Positions 19,183 through 30,300 of a stretch of DNA of 64,000 nt are shown here, one piece after another. The stretch is taken from assembly GCF_014855495.1 (NCBI RefSeq), contig NZ_JACYFJ010000002.1, positions 868,001 to 932,000 of the forward strand, in the 5' to 3' direction. The notes beneath the pieces were generated by a model. It worked only from the letters and a program-made list of their open reading frames with translations, ran no database searches and had not been told where the DNA came from. A program made the position numbers and the translations under genes. This DNA is from Euzebyella saccharophila. GTDB taxonomy: Bacteria > Bacteroidota > Bacteroidia > Flavobacteriales > Flavobacteriaceae. How positions within the stretch are numbered: position 1 is the stretch's first letter; every line of letters begins with the position of its first letter.

Positions 19183-22100
19183 TTAATTAGGAATCCATTT
19201 GGAAAGGATAGTGAACATTTCATCCTTTGAAATAGGTTTCGCCACATAGTCAACAAATCCTTTTTCCAGACAATTCTCACGATCACTGGTCATGGCATTG
19301 GCGGTTTGGGCGATAATCCGTGCCTCCGGATTGATTTTCAGGATGGCGTCTGCCGCTTCATAACCATCCATTACCGGCATACGTATATCCATTAATACCA
19401 ATGAAAGGTCCGATTCATTTTTGAACAACTCCACGGCTTCCTTACCATCCATGGCCCAAGAAATTTTCATTTTTAAAGGTTCAAATAATTTTTTGAGGTA
19501 ATGCTTATTGGTAGGGTTGTCCTCGGCGATTAAAACATGTTTGTTTTCAAATTTAGAGGTATCAACGATTGTCTTCCCATTCTTCTCTTTTTGTTCTGAA
19601 TGATATGCTTTATAAGGAATATCAAAAGTAAATGTAGTACCTACCCCTTTTTTGGAAGCTACTTTTATAGAACCTCCCAAAAGACTTAAAACCCCTTTGG
19701 AGATGGCGAGACCTAAACCGGTACCATCGTATTGTTTTTTGTCTTTATGCTCTACCCGTTGAAAGCGGTCAAATACGATTTCCAAATCTTTTTTGGAAAT
19801 ACCAATGCCCGTATCGGTCACCTCAAAAATTACCCTTCCATCTTCAATTGTAAATCCAAACCTGATGCTTCCCTTTACCGTAAACTTAAGGGCATTGCCC
19901 ACTAAGTTGATCAATACTTGCCTTAACCTAGAGGAATCTGTTTCTACAATATGTTCGCCATCATCCGGAACATAACATTCAATAGAAATTTTATCCTTTC
20001 TTCGTTGCTTACGTATAGCTTCAAAAGTTTTATGAACCTCAGTGGTAAGCTCGTTTAGATTACAAGCACCAAACTTAAGGTCTAGCTCGCCGGCTTCTAT
20101 TTTGGACAGGTCTAAAATATCATTCACCAGATCTAGCAATTGCTTACTGCATTTTTCAATGATACCTACATATTCTTCCCTAGTACTTTTATCCAAACCA
20201 TCTTCCTTTAGGAACTCTGCAAAGCCCACCAATCCGTTTAGTGGGGTGCGGATTTCATGGCTCATGTTCGCCAAAAACTGATTTTTGTAGATATTGGCGG
20301 AGTTAGCCTTTTCTAAAGCCAATTTTAGTTCCTTTTCTATCTTCTTCTTTTCTGTCATGTCTATGAAAACTCCAATAATACTAGTGACGTTTCCATGTTT
20401 ATCATGCTCAAATGGCGTATCTATGGAATAACACCAGACCCAATGCCCATCTTTATGTTTAACCCTGGCCTCTGTTGTACACAGTTCTTCACCAGCCATC
20501 AGCTTTTTCATGTTACTACTGAACTTTTCACGATCCTCAGGATGAAAAAGTTCCCAAAATTCGCCGGGTTCCATTTCCATAATTTCTTGAACCGAGTAAC
20601 CTAAAATCTTTTCAAACTGTTCATTCATAAAGGTGTTGATACCCTTTTCAAAACTATGGACATAAATACCAAAAGGGGAAAGCTCTGCTATTTTATTGGA
20701 GAACTCCTTTTCATGCAGCATGTTGTCATATAACTCCTTACGCTCGGTTATATCTTGGGCAATCCCGCGTAAATGGGTAATTTCTCCCATTTCATCATAG
20801 AAGGCATTGCCCGAAGCAAAAATCCATCCTTTGGAACCGTCTCTTTTAAGCATCCTTAATTCCAAAGCATAAGGTGTTCCATCTTGGGCGGTTTTTTCCA
20901 CCGCTTTACTCAGTTCTTCCCACGATTCCTTGGTAAAAAGCTTCATGTGCTCTGTATAGGGAGGTGGGGGCAAATTTGGGTCAAAGCCGTACATTCTATA
21001 GAGTTCTTCTGTCCAGAATACCTCGTTGGTAGCCACATCTAAACGCCAACTACCCATTCGTGCAACCTGTTGGGCTTTGGCCAATTCTTCGGACTTTAAT
21101 TGTAAGGCCAGTTCATTTTCCTTGAGGTCGCTTATACTAACAAACGTAACTACTACCCCCTCTATCCTTTTCTCAGAAGTTACAAAAGGAGTAATCCTAC
21201 TTAGATACCACTTTTTCTTCCTATCACAAATTTCCTTTTCAAAAGACTGTAATTCTTCCAAGGCCATTTGGCAATCTTCTAGAAAAATTTCTCTTGTTTT
21301 ATCATCAAATTCGGTGTCAAAACTTTCAATAGACCTGCCCAGGTCCCCATCCTCCAAATTGAAAATTCGTTTGACCGCTGGGGTAAATTTTCTAATTTTT
21401 AGGTTCAGATCAAGAAATAAGGTGCCAATATCCGTGGTATTGAGAAGATTGACCATGTCATTATGAAGGTCTTCCAATTCCTTGTTTTTCTCTTGAAACT
21501 CCGTATTTACGGTGTACAATTCTTCATTGACAGATTGCAGCTCTTCATTGGAACTCTGCAGCTCCTCATTAGAGGACATCAACTCTTCATTGGAACTCTG
21601 TAACTCCTCATTGCTGGTTTCCAGTTCTTCAATGACATTTTGAAGCTCACCCTTTTTTTCCATAAGCTCGTACTCCAAATCTGCAATACGCTCTTTGGAT
21701 ATATTGGATACATCGTCATTTGAGAGGTAAATCTCTTCTGCGGGCCTAACCTTTACACTTTCTCCAAATTGTATTAAAAAGATATTTTGACTATGCTGTA
21801 CATTGTTAACCTGCTCAAAGTATAAATCCGTGGTTATATCTACTTCAGCGGTTTTAACTACCAAATTTTTAATGGTGATAGGCCCATTGGATTTCATAGT
21901 TCGCCTTACACCGTTGCGTATAACCGTAGATAATTCTTGTGGAACTAAACTCATTAGATTGTTAGAGAACATTCCATCTGTCTGGCTAAACCATCTCTTA
22001 AATTCGCCTTGAATGAATTGTACATTAAAATCCTCATCGACAAAAACGGTTACCGGGGCGTATTTTTTACTGAGGTACCTATAATAAAACAACTCATTAT

Positions 22101-23634
22101 TAGCGGTTGGTTCTTTTTCTTTTTTAGGCCTAGCCTCTGCCCCTCCATAAAAATCTAATTTCATATTAGAGATATCATTATCATAAATTGATTTTCTTCT
22201 AAATTGTTTTTTCTCCTTTTTGATAACCTGAAATATTCGATGTTTGGAATCAATAGCTCTAAAAGCGCTGTTCATTCTGCCTAAGGATTCACTACTTCCC
22301 AAGAACATAAATCCGTTCGGATTAAGGGCAAATTGAAAATTGGATAGTATATTTTGCTGTGTTGCTCCCGTAAGATAAATCAAAAGGTTTCTACAAGTAA
22401 TTAGATCTACTTGTATAAAAGGGGGATCATTGGTCACATCATGATAGGAGAAAACTACTTTTTCCCTAATACGCTTAATGATTTGGATTCTGTTGCCCGT
22501 TTTTAAGAAATATTGATCTAGATAATGTTTATCTATCTCCTCTGCATCGTTTCCATTATAAATACCGGCACTTGCCTGCCTTAAAGCATTTTTATCAATG
22601 TCAGTTGCAAAGATTTTAAAGTCGATATCCAACCCGTTGGTGTGTATATAATCATCAAACAACATGGCTATGGTATACACCTCTTTTCCATTGGAACAGG
22701 CCGAAACCCAAATTCGTATACCCTCAAACTTATCCTTTTCCTGACAAATCTGTGGAATTACGCTTTCCTTTAAAATTTGAAAAGCTTCTACATCCCTGAA
22801 GAAATTAGTGACACCAATTAAAAATTCTTGTTTGATGATATCTATTTCCTCCTCTTTTTTCTTTAGGTACTCCAAATAATCTTCTAAAGAATTGATGTTG
22901 TGAAGGCTCAGACGCTTGGCCAATCTTCTAAGTAAGGTATTAGGCTTATACTTCTTAAAATTGATTCCGGTCTTTTTCTGAATTTCGAACAAAATAGCCT
23001 GATAGCTCTTTTCATCGTAAGGTTCTTCCTCCCCGTCTACTTCCAAAACAATTTCATTGTTGACAAAATTGAAGATTTTGTCCGCTATACTTCCGGGTGA
23101 CAACACATAATCCACCAAGTTGGTAGAAATTGCCGACTTGGGCATGCCGTCAAATTGAGCTGTTTCCGGTTCTTGGACAAAGATGGTGCCACCACCTTCC
23201 TTTATATCTCGCAAACCTCTAGATCCATCTGATCCGGTACCTGATAATATGACCCCAATGGATTTATCTTGGTATTCTTGCCCCAACATTTTAAACAAAA
23301 TATCTATAGGCAAATTCAGGTGGTCCTTAGGTGCTTTTTTAAGCAACTCAAATTTACCATCTTTTATACCCAAATTTTTATTACGCTGATTAAGGTAAAT
23401 GCAATTGGGTTTAATGACCTGGTCCTGATCCGCGGTAAAAACTTCCATTCCCGTATGGGAAGACAACAGCTCGGGCATTAAGCTTTTAAAATCTGGGGAA
23501 AGATGTTGCACAACGACAAAGGCTACACCTGAATCACTGGGCATATTATCAAAAAAACTACGCACTGCTTTTAGCCCCCCGGCAGAAGCACCAATTCCTA
23601 CCACATAAAAGTCTTGAGGTTGTTCTTTGCTCAT
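19183..23634 (-). CDS. CheB-CheR-PAS-histidine kinase-receiver fusion protein
   Basis: 1483 residues combining chemotaxis-type modification enzymes with a hybrid kinase. Residues about 9-190 are a CheB methylesterase domain with the catalytic triad S17 (GASAGGL), H44 (VVQHLSPD) and D136 (GTGSDG), but without CheB's own receiver. A CheR methyltransferase domain follows (about 210-480, with [14 protein letters not shown]). A long coiled coil of SNEELQS heptads spans about 641-728, then three PAS domains reach to about 1105. Kinase acceptor H1126 in SHEIRTPL and an ATPase domain with GTGLGLAIS come next, then a C-terminal receiver with acceptor D1416 in [10 protein letters not shown]. There is no transmembrane helix, so it is cytosolic. 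No chemoreceptor, CheA or CheW gene is nearby, so its targets are unknown. The layout is a known family in Bacteroidota and proteobacteria. Confidence 0.95.
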   Translation of the reverse strand: MSKEQPQDFYVVGIGASAGGLKAVRSFFDNMPSDSGVAFVVVQHLSPDFKSLMPELLSSHTGMEVFTADQDQVIKPNCIYLNQRNKNLGIKDGKFELLKKAPKDHLNLPIDILFKMLGQEYQDKSIGVILSGTGSDGSRGLRDIKEGGGTIFVQEPETAQFDGMPKSAISTNLVDYVLSPGSIADKIFNFVNNEIVLEVDGEEEPYDEKSYQAILFEIQKKTGINFKKYKPNTLLRRLAKRLSLHNINSLEDYLEYLKKKEEEIDIIKQEFLIGVTNFFRDVEAFQILKESVIPQICQEKDKFEGIRIWVSACSNGKEVYTIAMLFDDYIHTNGLDIDFKIFATDIDKNALRQASAGIYNGNDAEEIDKHYLDQYFLKTGNRIQIIKRIREKVVFSYHDVTNDPPFIQVDLITCRNLLIYLTGATQQNILSNFQFALNPNGFMFLGSSESLGRMNSAFRAIDSKHRIFQVIKKEKKQFRRKSIYDNDISNMKLDFYGGAEARPKKEKEPTANNELFYYRYLSKKYAPVTVFVDEDFNVQFIQGEFKRWFSQTDGMFSNNLMSLVPQELSTVIRNGVRRTMKSNGPITIKNLVVKTAEVDITTDLYFEQVNNVQHSQNIFLIQFGESVKVRPAEEIYLSNDDVSNISKERIADLEYELMEKKGELQNVIEELETSNEELQSSNEELMSSNEELQSSNEELQSVNEELYTVNTEFQEKNKELEDLHNDMVNLLNTTDIGTLFLDLNLKIRKFTPAVKRIFNLEDGDLGRSIESFDTEFDDKTREIFLEDCQMALEELQSFEKEICDRKKKWYLSRITPFVTSEKRIEGVVVTFVSISDLKENELALQLKSEELAKAQQVARMGSWRLDVATNEVFWTEELYRMYGFDPNLPPPPYTEHMKLFTKESWEELSKAVEKTAQDGTPYALELRMLKRDGSKGWIFASGNAFYDEMGEITHLRGIAQDITERKELYDNMLHEKEFSNKIAELSPFGIYVHSFEKGINTFMNEQFEKILGYSVQEIMEMEPGEFWELFHPEDREKFSSNMKKLMAGEELCTTEARVKHKDGHWVWCYSIDTPFEHDKHGNVTSIIGVFIDMTEKKKIEKELKLALEKANSANIYKNQFLANMSHEIRTPLNGLVGFAEFLKEDGLDKSTREEYVGIIEKCSKQLLDLVNDILDLSKIEAGELDLKFGACNLNELTTEVHKTFEAIRKQRRKDKISIECYVPDDGEHIVETDSSRLRQVLINLVGNALKFTVKGSIRFGFTIEDGRVIFEVTDTGIGISKKDLEIVFDRFQRVEHKDKKQYDGTGLGLAISKGVLSLLGGSIKVASKKGVGTTFTFDIPYKAYHSEQKEKNGKTIVDTSKFENKHVLIAEDNPTNKHYLKKLFEPLKMKISWAMDGKEAVELFKNESDLSLVLMDIRMPVMDGYEAADAILKINPEARIIAQTANAMTSDRENCLEKGFVDYVAKPISKDEMFTILSKWIPN
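21490..21620 (-). repeat. In-gene tandem 21-base repeats encoding SNEELQS heptads
   Basis: Within the CheB/CheR hybrid, about five imperfect 21-base units encode successive heptads of the type [14 protein letters not shown], ending in [10 protein letters not shown]. They form the parallel coiled coil linking the methyltransferase to the PAS domains. The repeat is a normal feature of this protein family. The DNA copies are close enough that heptad number could vary by slippage. Confidence 0.75.
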
Positions 23635-23891
23635 AATCAGTTTAGATTTGCAAGATTGACTTTCTAAGAGACCTCGTTAACGTAACAAACATGTAAACTC
23701 AGGTAACCCTTTGAAGATCGATACTTCTATAAAATTATACTTACGAAAATCAACCAATCCAGATAATTACATTCCAAAATTTAGTCGATACAAACTTCAG
23801 TATGTTAAAATTACAGCTTTTTTAAGTGATTGAGCACACATTATACCCAATTAATTCTATAGGGTTAAGAAGATTTAACCTACAATTGAAA
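23635..23891. other. Intergenic, no supported feature
   Basis: 257 AT-rich bases between the hybrid sensor start and the transglutaminase-like gene stop, both on the minus strand. A 6-bp inverted repeat (GGTTAA at 23863-23868, TTAACC at 23875-23880) follows the transglutaminase gene but has no T-tract. No gene or RNA is recognised. Confidence 0.4.
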
Positions 23892-24791
23892 TTAGACCGG
23901 TTGCGTTGCCCTAATATCCACCATTACCTTGAGCTTGCTTTTTCCACTCCCGAACACCACTCCCTTTAAAGGAGGAACGTCATAATAATCCCTTCCCCAA
24001 CCCACAACTATATGCTGGTTCATGGGTATCATATTGTTGGTAGGGTCAAAATCTACCCATCCAAAACCAGGAATGAAAATAGAGAACCAAGCATGGGACG
24101 CATCTGCGCCCACTAATTTTTCCTGGCCTTCTGGAGGAATGGTCTCTATATAGCCGCTCACGTACCTCGCTGGCAACCCCATAGAACGTATACAGGAGAT
24201 GGCAATTTGTGCAAAGTCTTGGCAGACCCCTTTTTTCTCCCTCATAACCTCCTCAACCGGCGTAGAAATACTGGTAAAGCCAGAAACAAAATCAAAGTCT
24301 GTGTAAATACGCTGCATGAGTTCAAAGGCCGAATCAAAAACCGAGCGGTTGGGCAGAAAGGAAAGTTGTGCATACTCCCTGATTTGGGCATTGGCCCGTC
24401 TTATAAATATAGAATCCAAGATGTATTGCTTGGCGTCCAAAAGTTCTGGTGTGGTGGCCCCCTTTAATGCAAAGATTGCTTGCGAGTTGGTAACTCCCTT
24501 GCAACTATTGCTATTCATCTGTTCTCTGAATGGCGTAAAGTCCCTTTCTATCTTACTCTTGGTGGTTACTTTAAGCTCCTTATGTTCTGTTTGGATGGAA
24601 AATCTAGTGATAAAATTTCCAAAGAAATCCTTCCTTTCAGAAATTTCCGAAGGAAGGGGACTTATATCTATCTTAAAATCCAATAATTGTTGCCCTTGGG
24701 AATCACGCGGTCTCAAGGTGGCAATATTATGACAATAGCTAACCGGTGCATTGTACTTGTAAGCAGTTGTGTGGGTTACATTAAAGACCAT
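23892..24791 (-). CDS. Transglutaminase-fold protein (short form), third gene of the ATP-grasp operon
   Basis: 299 residues. An N-terminal beta domain (about 1-85, beginning VTHTTAYKYNAPVSYCHN) precedes a transglutaminase-like cysteine-peptidase fold. The catalytic triad is C190 in GVCQDFA, H233 in ASHAWFS and D249 in DFDPTN. There is no signal peptide, so the protein is cytosolic. In this family the enzyme could hydrolyse or transfer an amide, and the partner genes suggest action on a peptide or amide made by the ATP-grasp enzyme. The start lies one base after the stop of the ATP-grasp gene, so the two are translationally linked. The two transglutaminase-fold proteins in this operon are distinct: the other (27358-30681) has an extra large domain. 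No substrate is known from sequence. Confidence 0.9.
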   Translation of the reverse strand: MVFNVTHTTAYKYNAPVSYCHNIATLRPRDSQGQQLLDFKIDISPLPSEISERKDFFGNFITRFSIQTEHKELKVTTKSKIERDFTPFREQMNSNSCKGVTNSQAIFALKGATTPELLDAKQYILDSIFIRRANAQIREYAQLSFLPNRSVFDSAFELMQRIYTDFDFVSGFTSISTPVEEVMREKKGVCQDFAQIAISCIRSMGLPARYVSGYIETIPPEGQEKLVGADASHAWFSIFIPGFGWVDFDPTNNMIPMNQHIVVGWGRDYYDVPPLKGVVFGSGKSKLKVMVDIRATQPV

Positions 24792-24792
24792 A

Positions 24793-27351
24793 TTAAAAAG
24801 GAAAAGATTGAACTACCAACTGGTTTTGCTTATCTGTATGGTTAAAATAGGTACTGGTTAGTGATTGACTGGTTTGATATAATAAAGTGGAAAGCTCGTC
24901 AAATAACGCATCGAGGTCTTTACGCACGACATCTTTATTGGATTTCGTTTTGATCAATTCTAATGACGATGCCAAACGAAGTTTGGAAAATGCTTCCAAA
25001 ATATATTTCTGATAATTGGCCAAGTTATTGTCCTGCCTTGAATGCGGCAACCTTACAATATCCTTTTGTATTCTGTTAAGCATAAAGGTTAAGGACCTAG
25101 GATATTCCAAATCCAAAATCACCAAATCCAACACATGCTCCAGTTTAATATAGGAACGGTAACTATAGCGATAAATATTAAGGCTTTCATGACTGGTTAG
25201 CAGATATTCAAGTAATTCGTATTCTACCTGCTCATCATATGCGATGGTCAGCAACGACCTGCATTTGGTAATAGTAAGAATACTTTGCTCCAACTGAAGC
25301 CCTATAAAATACAGAAGTAGTCCTTGCTGCACCAATATGCTCTCTTCAATAAGTCCCATAAAAGCTATCAACCTCGTAATTAACTGATTGAGCACCTTTA
25401 AAATCCTGTTGATGGACCGGTCCTCACTTTTTTCAAAAGTCTTCCATATGTTCTGAATATTCTCAAAAACCCGCCACATATCCGTAGACCAAAGGTTTCT
25501 TATGGAATAGTAAGAATTGCTGAACATCCCCAGAGTATGGGCCAAACTACCGGGTCTATTTCTATCTAGCAGAACGGAAAGCATTTCTTGCATAGGATGC
25601 TCCATGGCTTTTGGTTCTTTACCTTTTTCGCCCACAAAGCCGGGATAGGTGCCCGTTAAATTAGTAACCGCGCGGAACAAAACCTCCAATTTTTCCGTTT
25701 TGGGTTTCTCGTCATTGTTCTGTAGTAAGGCCATTTGCCTAAATACCATCCTTAAAAAGCGGGCATTCACCAAGGTTCTACCCACATATCTCCCTGCCCA
25801 GAACAGATTTTCCGCTGTAAGGCTAGGAAGGTCATTTAGCCCTGAAATTGCGATGGAGCTTCTAGTTTGCCAGTGCTTTGCCTCCTCTACAGAGGCTTTT
25901 TCCTGAATGACCCAAAAATCCTTGCTGGTTCCCCCTCTTTGATTGGAAACTCTAATGGTCTCGCTGCTGGGCGCCACCCTTACCAGGCCACCGGGCATAA
26001 CATGATAGGCATCCTTACTGGCAATACAAAAAGAACGGCTTACCAAATGCCTTGGCTCTACCGTATTGCCCGATAGGTTGGGTGCCGTAGAGAAATTGAT
26101 TTTTTCCTGTGCAACATACCTATAAGGCGTCCGCCTGATTTCGAGCTTTAATTTTTCCAATTCCACGGCACTTAAGAACTCCGCAAAATGAATGCTCTCC
26201 CTATTCGTACGGTCTATCCTTTTGATGACCAGCTGCGACAAGTTTTCGAGAACATAGTTCATTTCCTTCTCCTGCCCGCACCACCATGAGGCAATTTGCG
26301 GCAACATCAAATCCTCGTTCAAGAAATATTTACTTATGGAGGGCATAAAGGGAATTAAGCCAGGGTTTTCCATTACGGCACTGCCAACGGGGTTCACGAT
26401 GGCCACATTTTGCCTTCTAACAACATCTAAAAGGCCGGCCACACCTAAATGGGAATCTTCCCTTAACTCCAATGGGTCTGCAAATGCGTCATCTACCCTA
26501 CGCCAAACAACATCTACCCGTTTTAAACCTTGTAAGGATTTCATCCAAAGGAATCCATCACGTACCACCAAATCATTGCCCTGAACCAACGGGTAGCCCA
26601 AAAAGGAAGAAAGGTAAGCATGCTCAAAATACGTCTCGTTATGCGAGCCCGGAGTTAAAATGACTATATACGGATTTTCCTTTTTTACGGGAGAAGCCTC
26701 CATAAGCATTTGGTGCAGTTCAAAGAAAAAACCGGACAAACGCTTAACGTTCATTTGGCTGTAGATTTCGGGTAAAATCCTGCTTACCGTAGAACGATTT
26801 TCCAATGCATAGCCCATACCGGAAGGAGCCTCCGTACGGTCATTTACTACCCAAAGACGTCCATCGCTGCCACGGGCCAAATCCGCGGCATATATAGATA
26901 GAAATTTGTGGTTGGGATAGGTGATGCCATCACATTGGCGTAAAAAACCCCTATGACCATAAATGACCTCACTAGGGATTATCCCTTCCTTGATCAATTT
27001 TCTTTCACCATACACATCTTTCAAGACCAAATCCAGAAGGCGGCTTCGTTGCATGATACCTGCTTCTACCTTTTTCCATTCCTGCTCCTGCACCAGGAAA
27101 GGAAAAACATTCAGGTTCCAAGGACGGTGCATTCCTTTGGGATCGTTGTATACATTGTACGTAACCCCATTCTCCCCCAAGAGCCAATCAATATCTTTTT
27201 GGCGCGCCATGAGCCCCTCGGGTCCAAATTTTTCAAACTCTTTGAGAAGTTGGTTCCAATAGGGTTTTATTTGCTGCTGAGCCGTAAACAGCTCATCATT
27301 CTTGTGTTGGGTATGATAGGTATTGATCCAGTTGGTAGTGGTTAGCGGCAT
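24793..27351 (-). CDS. Circularly permuted ATP-grasp domain fused to alpha-E domain
   Basis: 852 residues from the ATG at 27351, which is preferred over the in-frame TTG at 27357 because the upstream gene stop ends at 27358. The N-terminal half is a circularly permuted (type 2) ATP-grasp domain, with GVTYNVYNDPKGMHRPWNLN, AADLARGSDGRLWVVNDRT and ILTPGSHNETYFEHAYLS. The C-terminal 300 residues, from LPSLTAENLFWAGRYVGR, are the all-helical alpha-E domain that in many genomes is a separate gene. ATP-grasp enzymes of this class are predicted ligases that form amide or peptide bonds using ATP. The fusion with alpha-E and the neighbouring transglutaminase-fold genes is a repeated bacterial arrangement predicted to make and process a small peptide-like tag. 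Substrates are unknown. Confidence 0.92.
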   Translation of the reverse strand: MPLTTTNWINTYHTQHKNDELFTAQQQIKPYWNQLLKEFEKFGPEGLMARQKDIDWLLGENGVTYNVYNDPKGMHRPWNLNVFPFLVQEQEWKKVEAGIMQRSRLLDLVLKDVYGERKLIKEGIIPSEVIYGHRGFLRQCDGITYPNHKFLSIYAADLARGSDGRLWVVNDRTEAPSGMGYALENRSTVSRILPEIYSQMNVKRLSGFFFELHQMLMEASPVKKENPYIVILTPGSHNETYFEHAYLSSFLGYPLVQGNDLVVRDGFLWMKSLQGLKRVDVVWRRVDDAFADPLELREDSHLGVAGLLDVVRRQNVAIVNPVGSAVMENPGLIPFMPSISKYFLNEDLMLPQIASWWCGQEKEMNYVLENLSQLVIKRIDRTNRESIHFAEFLSAVELEKLKLEIRRTPYRYVAQEKINFSTAPNLSGNTVEPRHLVSRSFCIASKDAYHVMPGGLVRVAPSSETIRVSNQRGGTSKDFWVIQEKASVEEAKHWQTRSSIAISGLNDLPSLTAENLFWAGRYVGRTLVNARFLRMVFRQMALLQNNDEKPKTEKLEVLFRAVTNLTGTYPGFVGEKGKEPKAMEHPMQEMLSVLLDRNRPGSLAHTLGMFSNSYYSIRNLWSTDMWRVFENIQNIWKTFEKSEDRSINRILKVLNQLITRLIAFMGLIEESILVQQGLLLYFIGLQLEQSILTITKCRSLLTIAYDEQVEYELLEYLLTSHESLNIYRYSYRSYIKLEHVLDLVILDLEYPRSLTFMLNRIQKDIVRLPHSRQDNNLANYQKYILEAFSKLRLASSLELIKTKSNKDVVRKDLDALFDELSTLLYQTSQSLTSTYFNHTDKQNQLVVQSFPF

Positions 27352-27357
27352 CTTCAA

Positions 27358-30300
27358 TTACTTTTTACGTAAATCCAAAACATGTGGGTATTCCGGGTTC
27401 ACGGGTACTTCTTTGAAAACAAATGTACTGGAAGCATTTTTAGGCTCCACCAATCTTCCCACAAAATTTGTATTTGTTTTAGGTTGTGCAGGTAAAACCT
27501 CATCTTGGGTATGGCCAATTTCCCAAAAGCGATTGATTCTTCGTGATTCCGCCTCCAAACTGTTTACGGGATAGGTATCATAAGAACGCCCTCCGGGATG
27601 TGAAACAAAATAGGTACAACCTCCAATGGATTTTTTGTTCCACATATCGACGACATCAAAAACCAATGGAGTGTCTACCCCAATTGTAGGATGCAACGCG
27701 GACCATGGCTGCCAAGCTTTGTAACGCACCCCGGCCACATACTCCCCTTTGGTTCCTGTAGGACTCAGTTCTATTTTAACCCCATTGCAGGTAATGCTGT
27801 ACCGTTCTTCCGTAAAATTTTTCACCTTTATCTGTACCCGTTCCAAGCTCGAGTCTACATATCTGGAAGTTCCCCTTCCGGACATTTCTTCGCCTAAAAC
27901 GTTCCATGGCTCAATAGCCATTCTTAATTCCAACTGCATGGAATTGATTTCCACCATCCCATATAAGGGGAACCGGAATTCAAAAAAGGGATCGAACCAT
28001 TCCAACTTAAAGGGGTATCCGGCATCGTTTAATTGGGAGACCACATCTGCAATATCCTCTTTAACATAATGCTCCAATAAAAACTTGTCATGTAGTTCCG
28101 TTCCCCAACGTACCAAATCATGTTTGTAAGGCTTTTTCCAAAACCAAGAAACCAAGGTTCTTACCAGCAACATTTGCATAAGGCTCATTTGGGCATGTGG
28201 TGGCATATCAAAAGCCCTAAGCTCCAAAATTCCCAAGCGGCCAGATGAGCTATCCGGGGAATACAGTTTATCGATACAAAATTCTGCCCGGTGCGTATTA
28301 CCTGTAATATCGGTCAAGAGATGCCTAAACAGCCTATCCGTTAGCCAAAAAGGTACTTCCTCATCTTCAGGTATCTGCGAAAAAGCAATTTCAAGTTCGT
28401 ATAAATTTTCCAAACGGCCCTCATCCACCCTGGGTGCTTGACTGGTAGGCCCAATAAAAGCTCCGGAAAAAAGATAGGAAAGCCCTGGATGATGCTGCCA
28501 AAAAGTTAATAAGCTCCGTAATAACTGAGGTTTACGTAATAATGGACTATCGGCCGGGGTTATACCGCCCAAGGTAACGTGGTTTCCGCCGCCGGTACCA
28601 GTATGCTTCCCGTCCAACATGAATTTCTCGGTTCCCAATCGGGATTTTTTCGCTTCCTCATATAACAACAAGGTATTTTTGGTAAGCTCCTCCCAATTTT
28701 TTGCAGGATGGACATTTACTTCGATTACACCAGGATCGGGGGTAATCTTTAAAACCTCCAACCTATTGTCCCTAGGAGGTTCATAACCTTCTAAAATAAC
28801 CGGGATTTCCAATTCTGAAGCGGTGGACTCAATTGAAGCTATCAAATCCAAAAAGTCCTCGGCAGAATCCAAAGGTGGTAAAAAGAGGTGTAATTTATTT
28901 TCCCTAACCTCTGCACACAAAGCGGTACGTACATAGGGCTGATTTTTTGAATGACTTGTTTCACCCTTTTGCAGCCTTTTTTGTAAGGCTTCCCCATACG
29001 CTGGAAGTTCATCTTTAGCTTCAAATAATTCAGGCTCAGCGGTAGGTTCCGAAGGTATTTTGGGGTTTTTAGGCAGCGATTCCAAAGGTAAACGTAATCC
29101 TATGGGCGAATTTCCAGGTGCCAACACCAAGTTACCGCCCCTAAATTCCCAAGGATTGGTAATCCATTTACCTCCAGATTTTGATAAGGGTATTACATGA
29201 CCCACCACCTCACCTGTGCCCTGCTCCAATACTTCGCCCAGTTTTTTTCGCAAAGCGGAATCCTTTTGGTCGTAAATTTTTCCATCTACATCCACCGGTA
29301 ATTTTCGTTCTTCCCACAAAAAGTAAAAGGCATCTTCATAGGCAGGCATCACAGAATCCGAAGGACACAAAAGTTTGTCCGTAAGTTTTTTTAAGAAAGT
29401 GGACGTGCAAGCCTCAGGAAGCTCATATTCCTGTGAAAACGAAGCCAGCCATTCAGGATTTTTCCAGATGGCTTCCCCATCTTTTCGCCAGTGAATACCT
29501 ATGAGCCAACGTGGTAAGGCTTCCCCCGGATACCATTTTCCTTGAGCATGATGGAGCATCCCTCCTTTTCCGAAAGTCTCAAGCAACCTACCGGAAAGAT
29601 GAGAGGCCAATTCTCTTTTGTGGGCACCATCCGCGGTGGTATTCCACTCTTCGGCCTCCATATCATCAACTGATACAAATGTAGGTTCGCCGCCCATAGT
29701 GAGCCTTACATCGTTTTGTTGCAACTCTTCTTCTACCTTAAAACCCAAATTGTAAATGGCATTCCAATGTTCTTCTGTATAAGGTTTGGTAACACGAGGA
29801 GATTCAAAAATGCGGGTGACCTTGTTTTCGAATTCAAATTGGGTTTCACAAGGGTCCGTTAAACCGTAGACGGGTGCTGCACTTTCATAAGACGGGGTAC
29901 ACGCCAAAGGAATGTGTCCCTCTCCCGCTAAAAGTCCTGAGGTAGCGTCCAGTCCTATCCAACCGGCACCCGGCAAATACACTTCTGCCCAGGCATGAAG
30001 ATCCGTAAAGTCCTCCTCGGGTCCAGACGGGCCGTCCAATGATTTTTCATCGGCCTTTAACTGCACCAGATATCCGGAAACAAAACGCGTGGCCAACCCT
30101 AAATGTCTAAGGGTCTGTACCAACAGCCAGGCAAAATCCCTACAAGAACCCAACTTTCTTTCCAAGGTCTGTTCACAGGTTTGTACACCGGGTTCTAAAC
30201 GCACCGTATAATTTAAATACTCGTACAATTTTTGATTAAGCCCGGTAAGGAAATCAATAGTGCGTTTTTTGCTCAGGTCTAATTGTGATATCCATTGGGT

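Noticed and set aside
21490-21620. Tandem repeats considered as CRISPR or satellite DNA
   Set aside because: They encode in-frame heptads of a coiled coil in the CheB/CheR hybrid, normal for this family.
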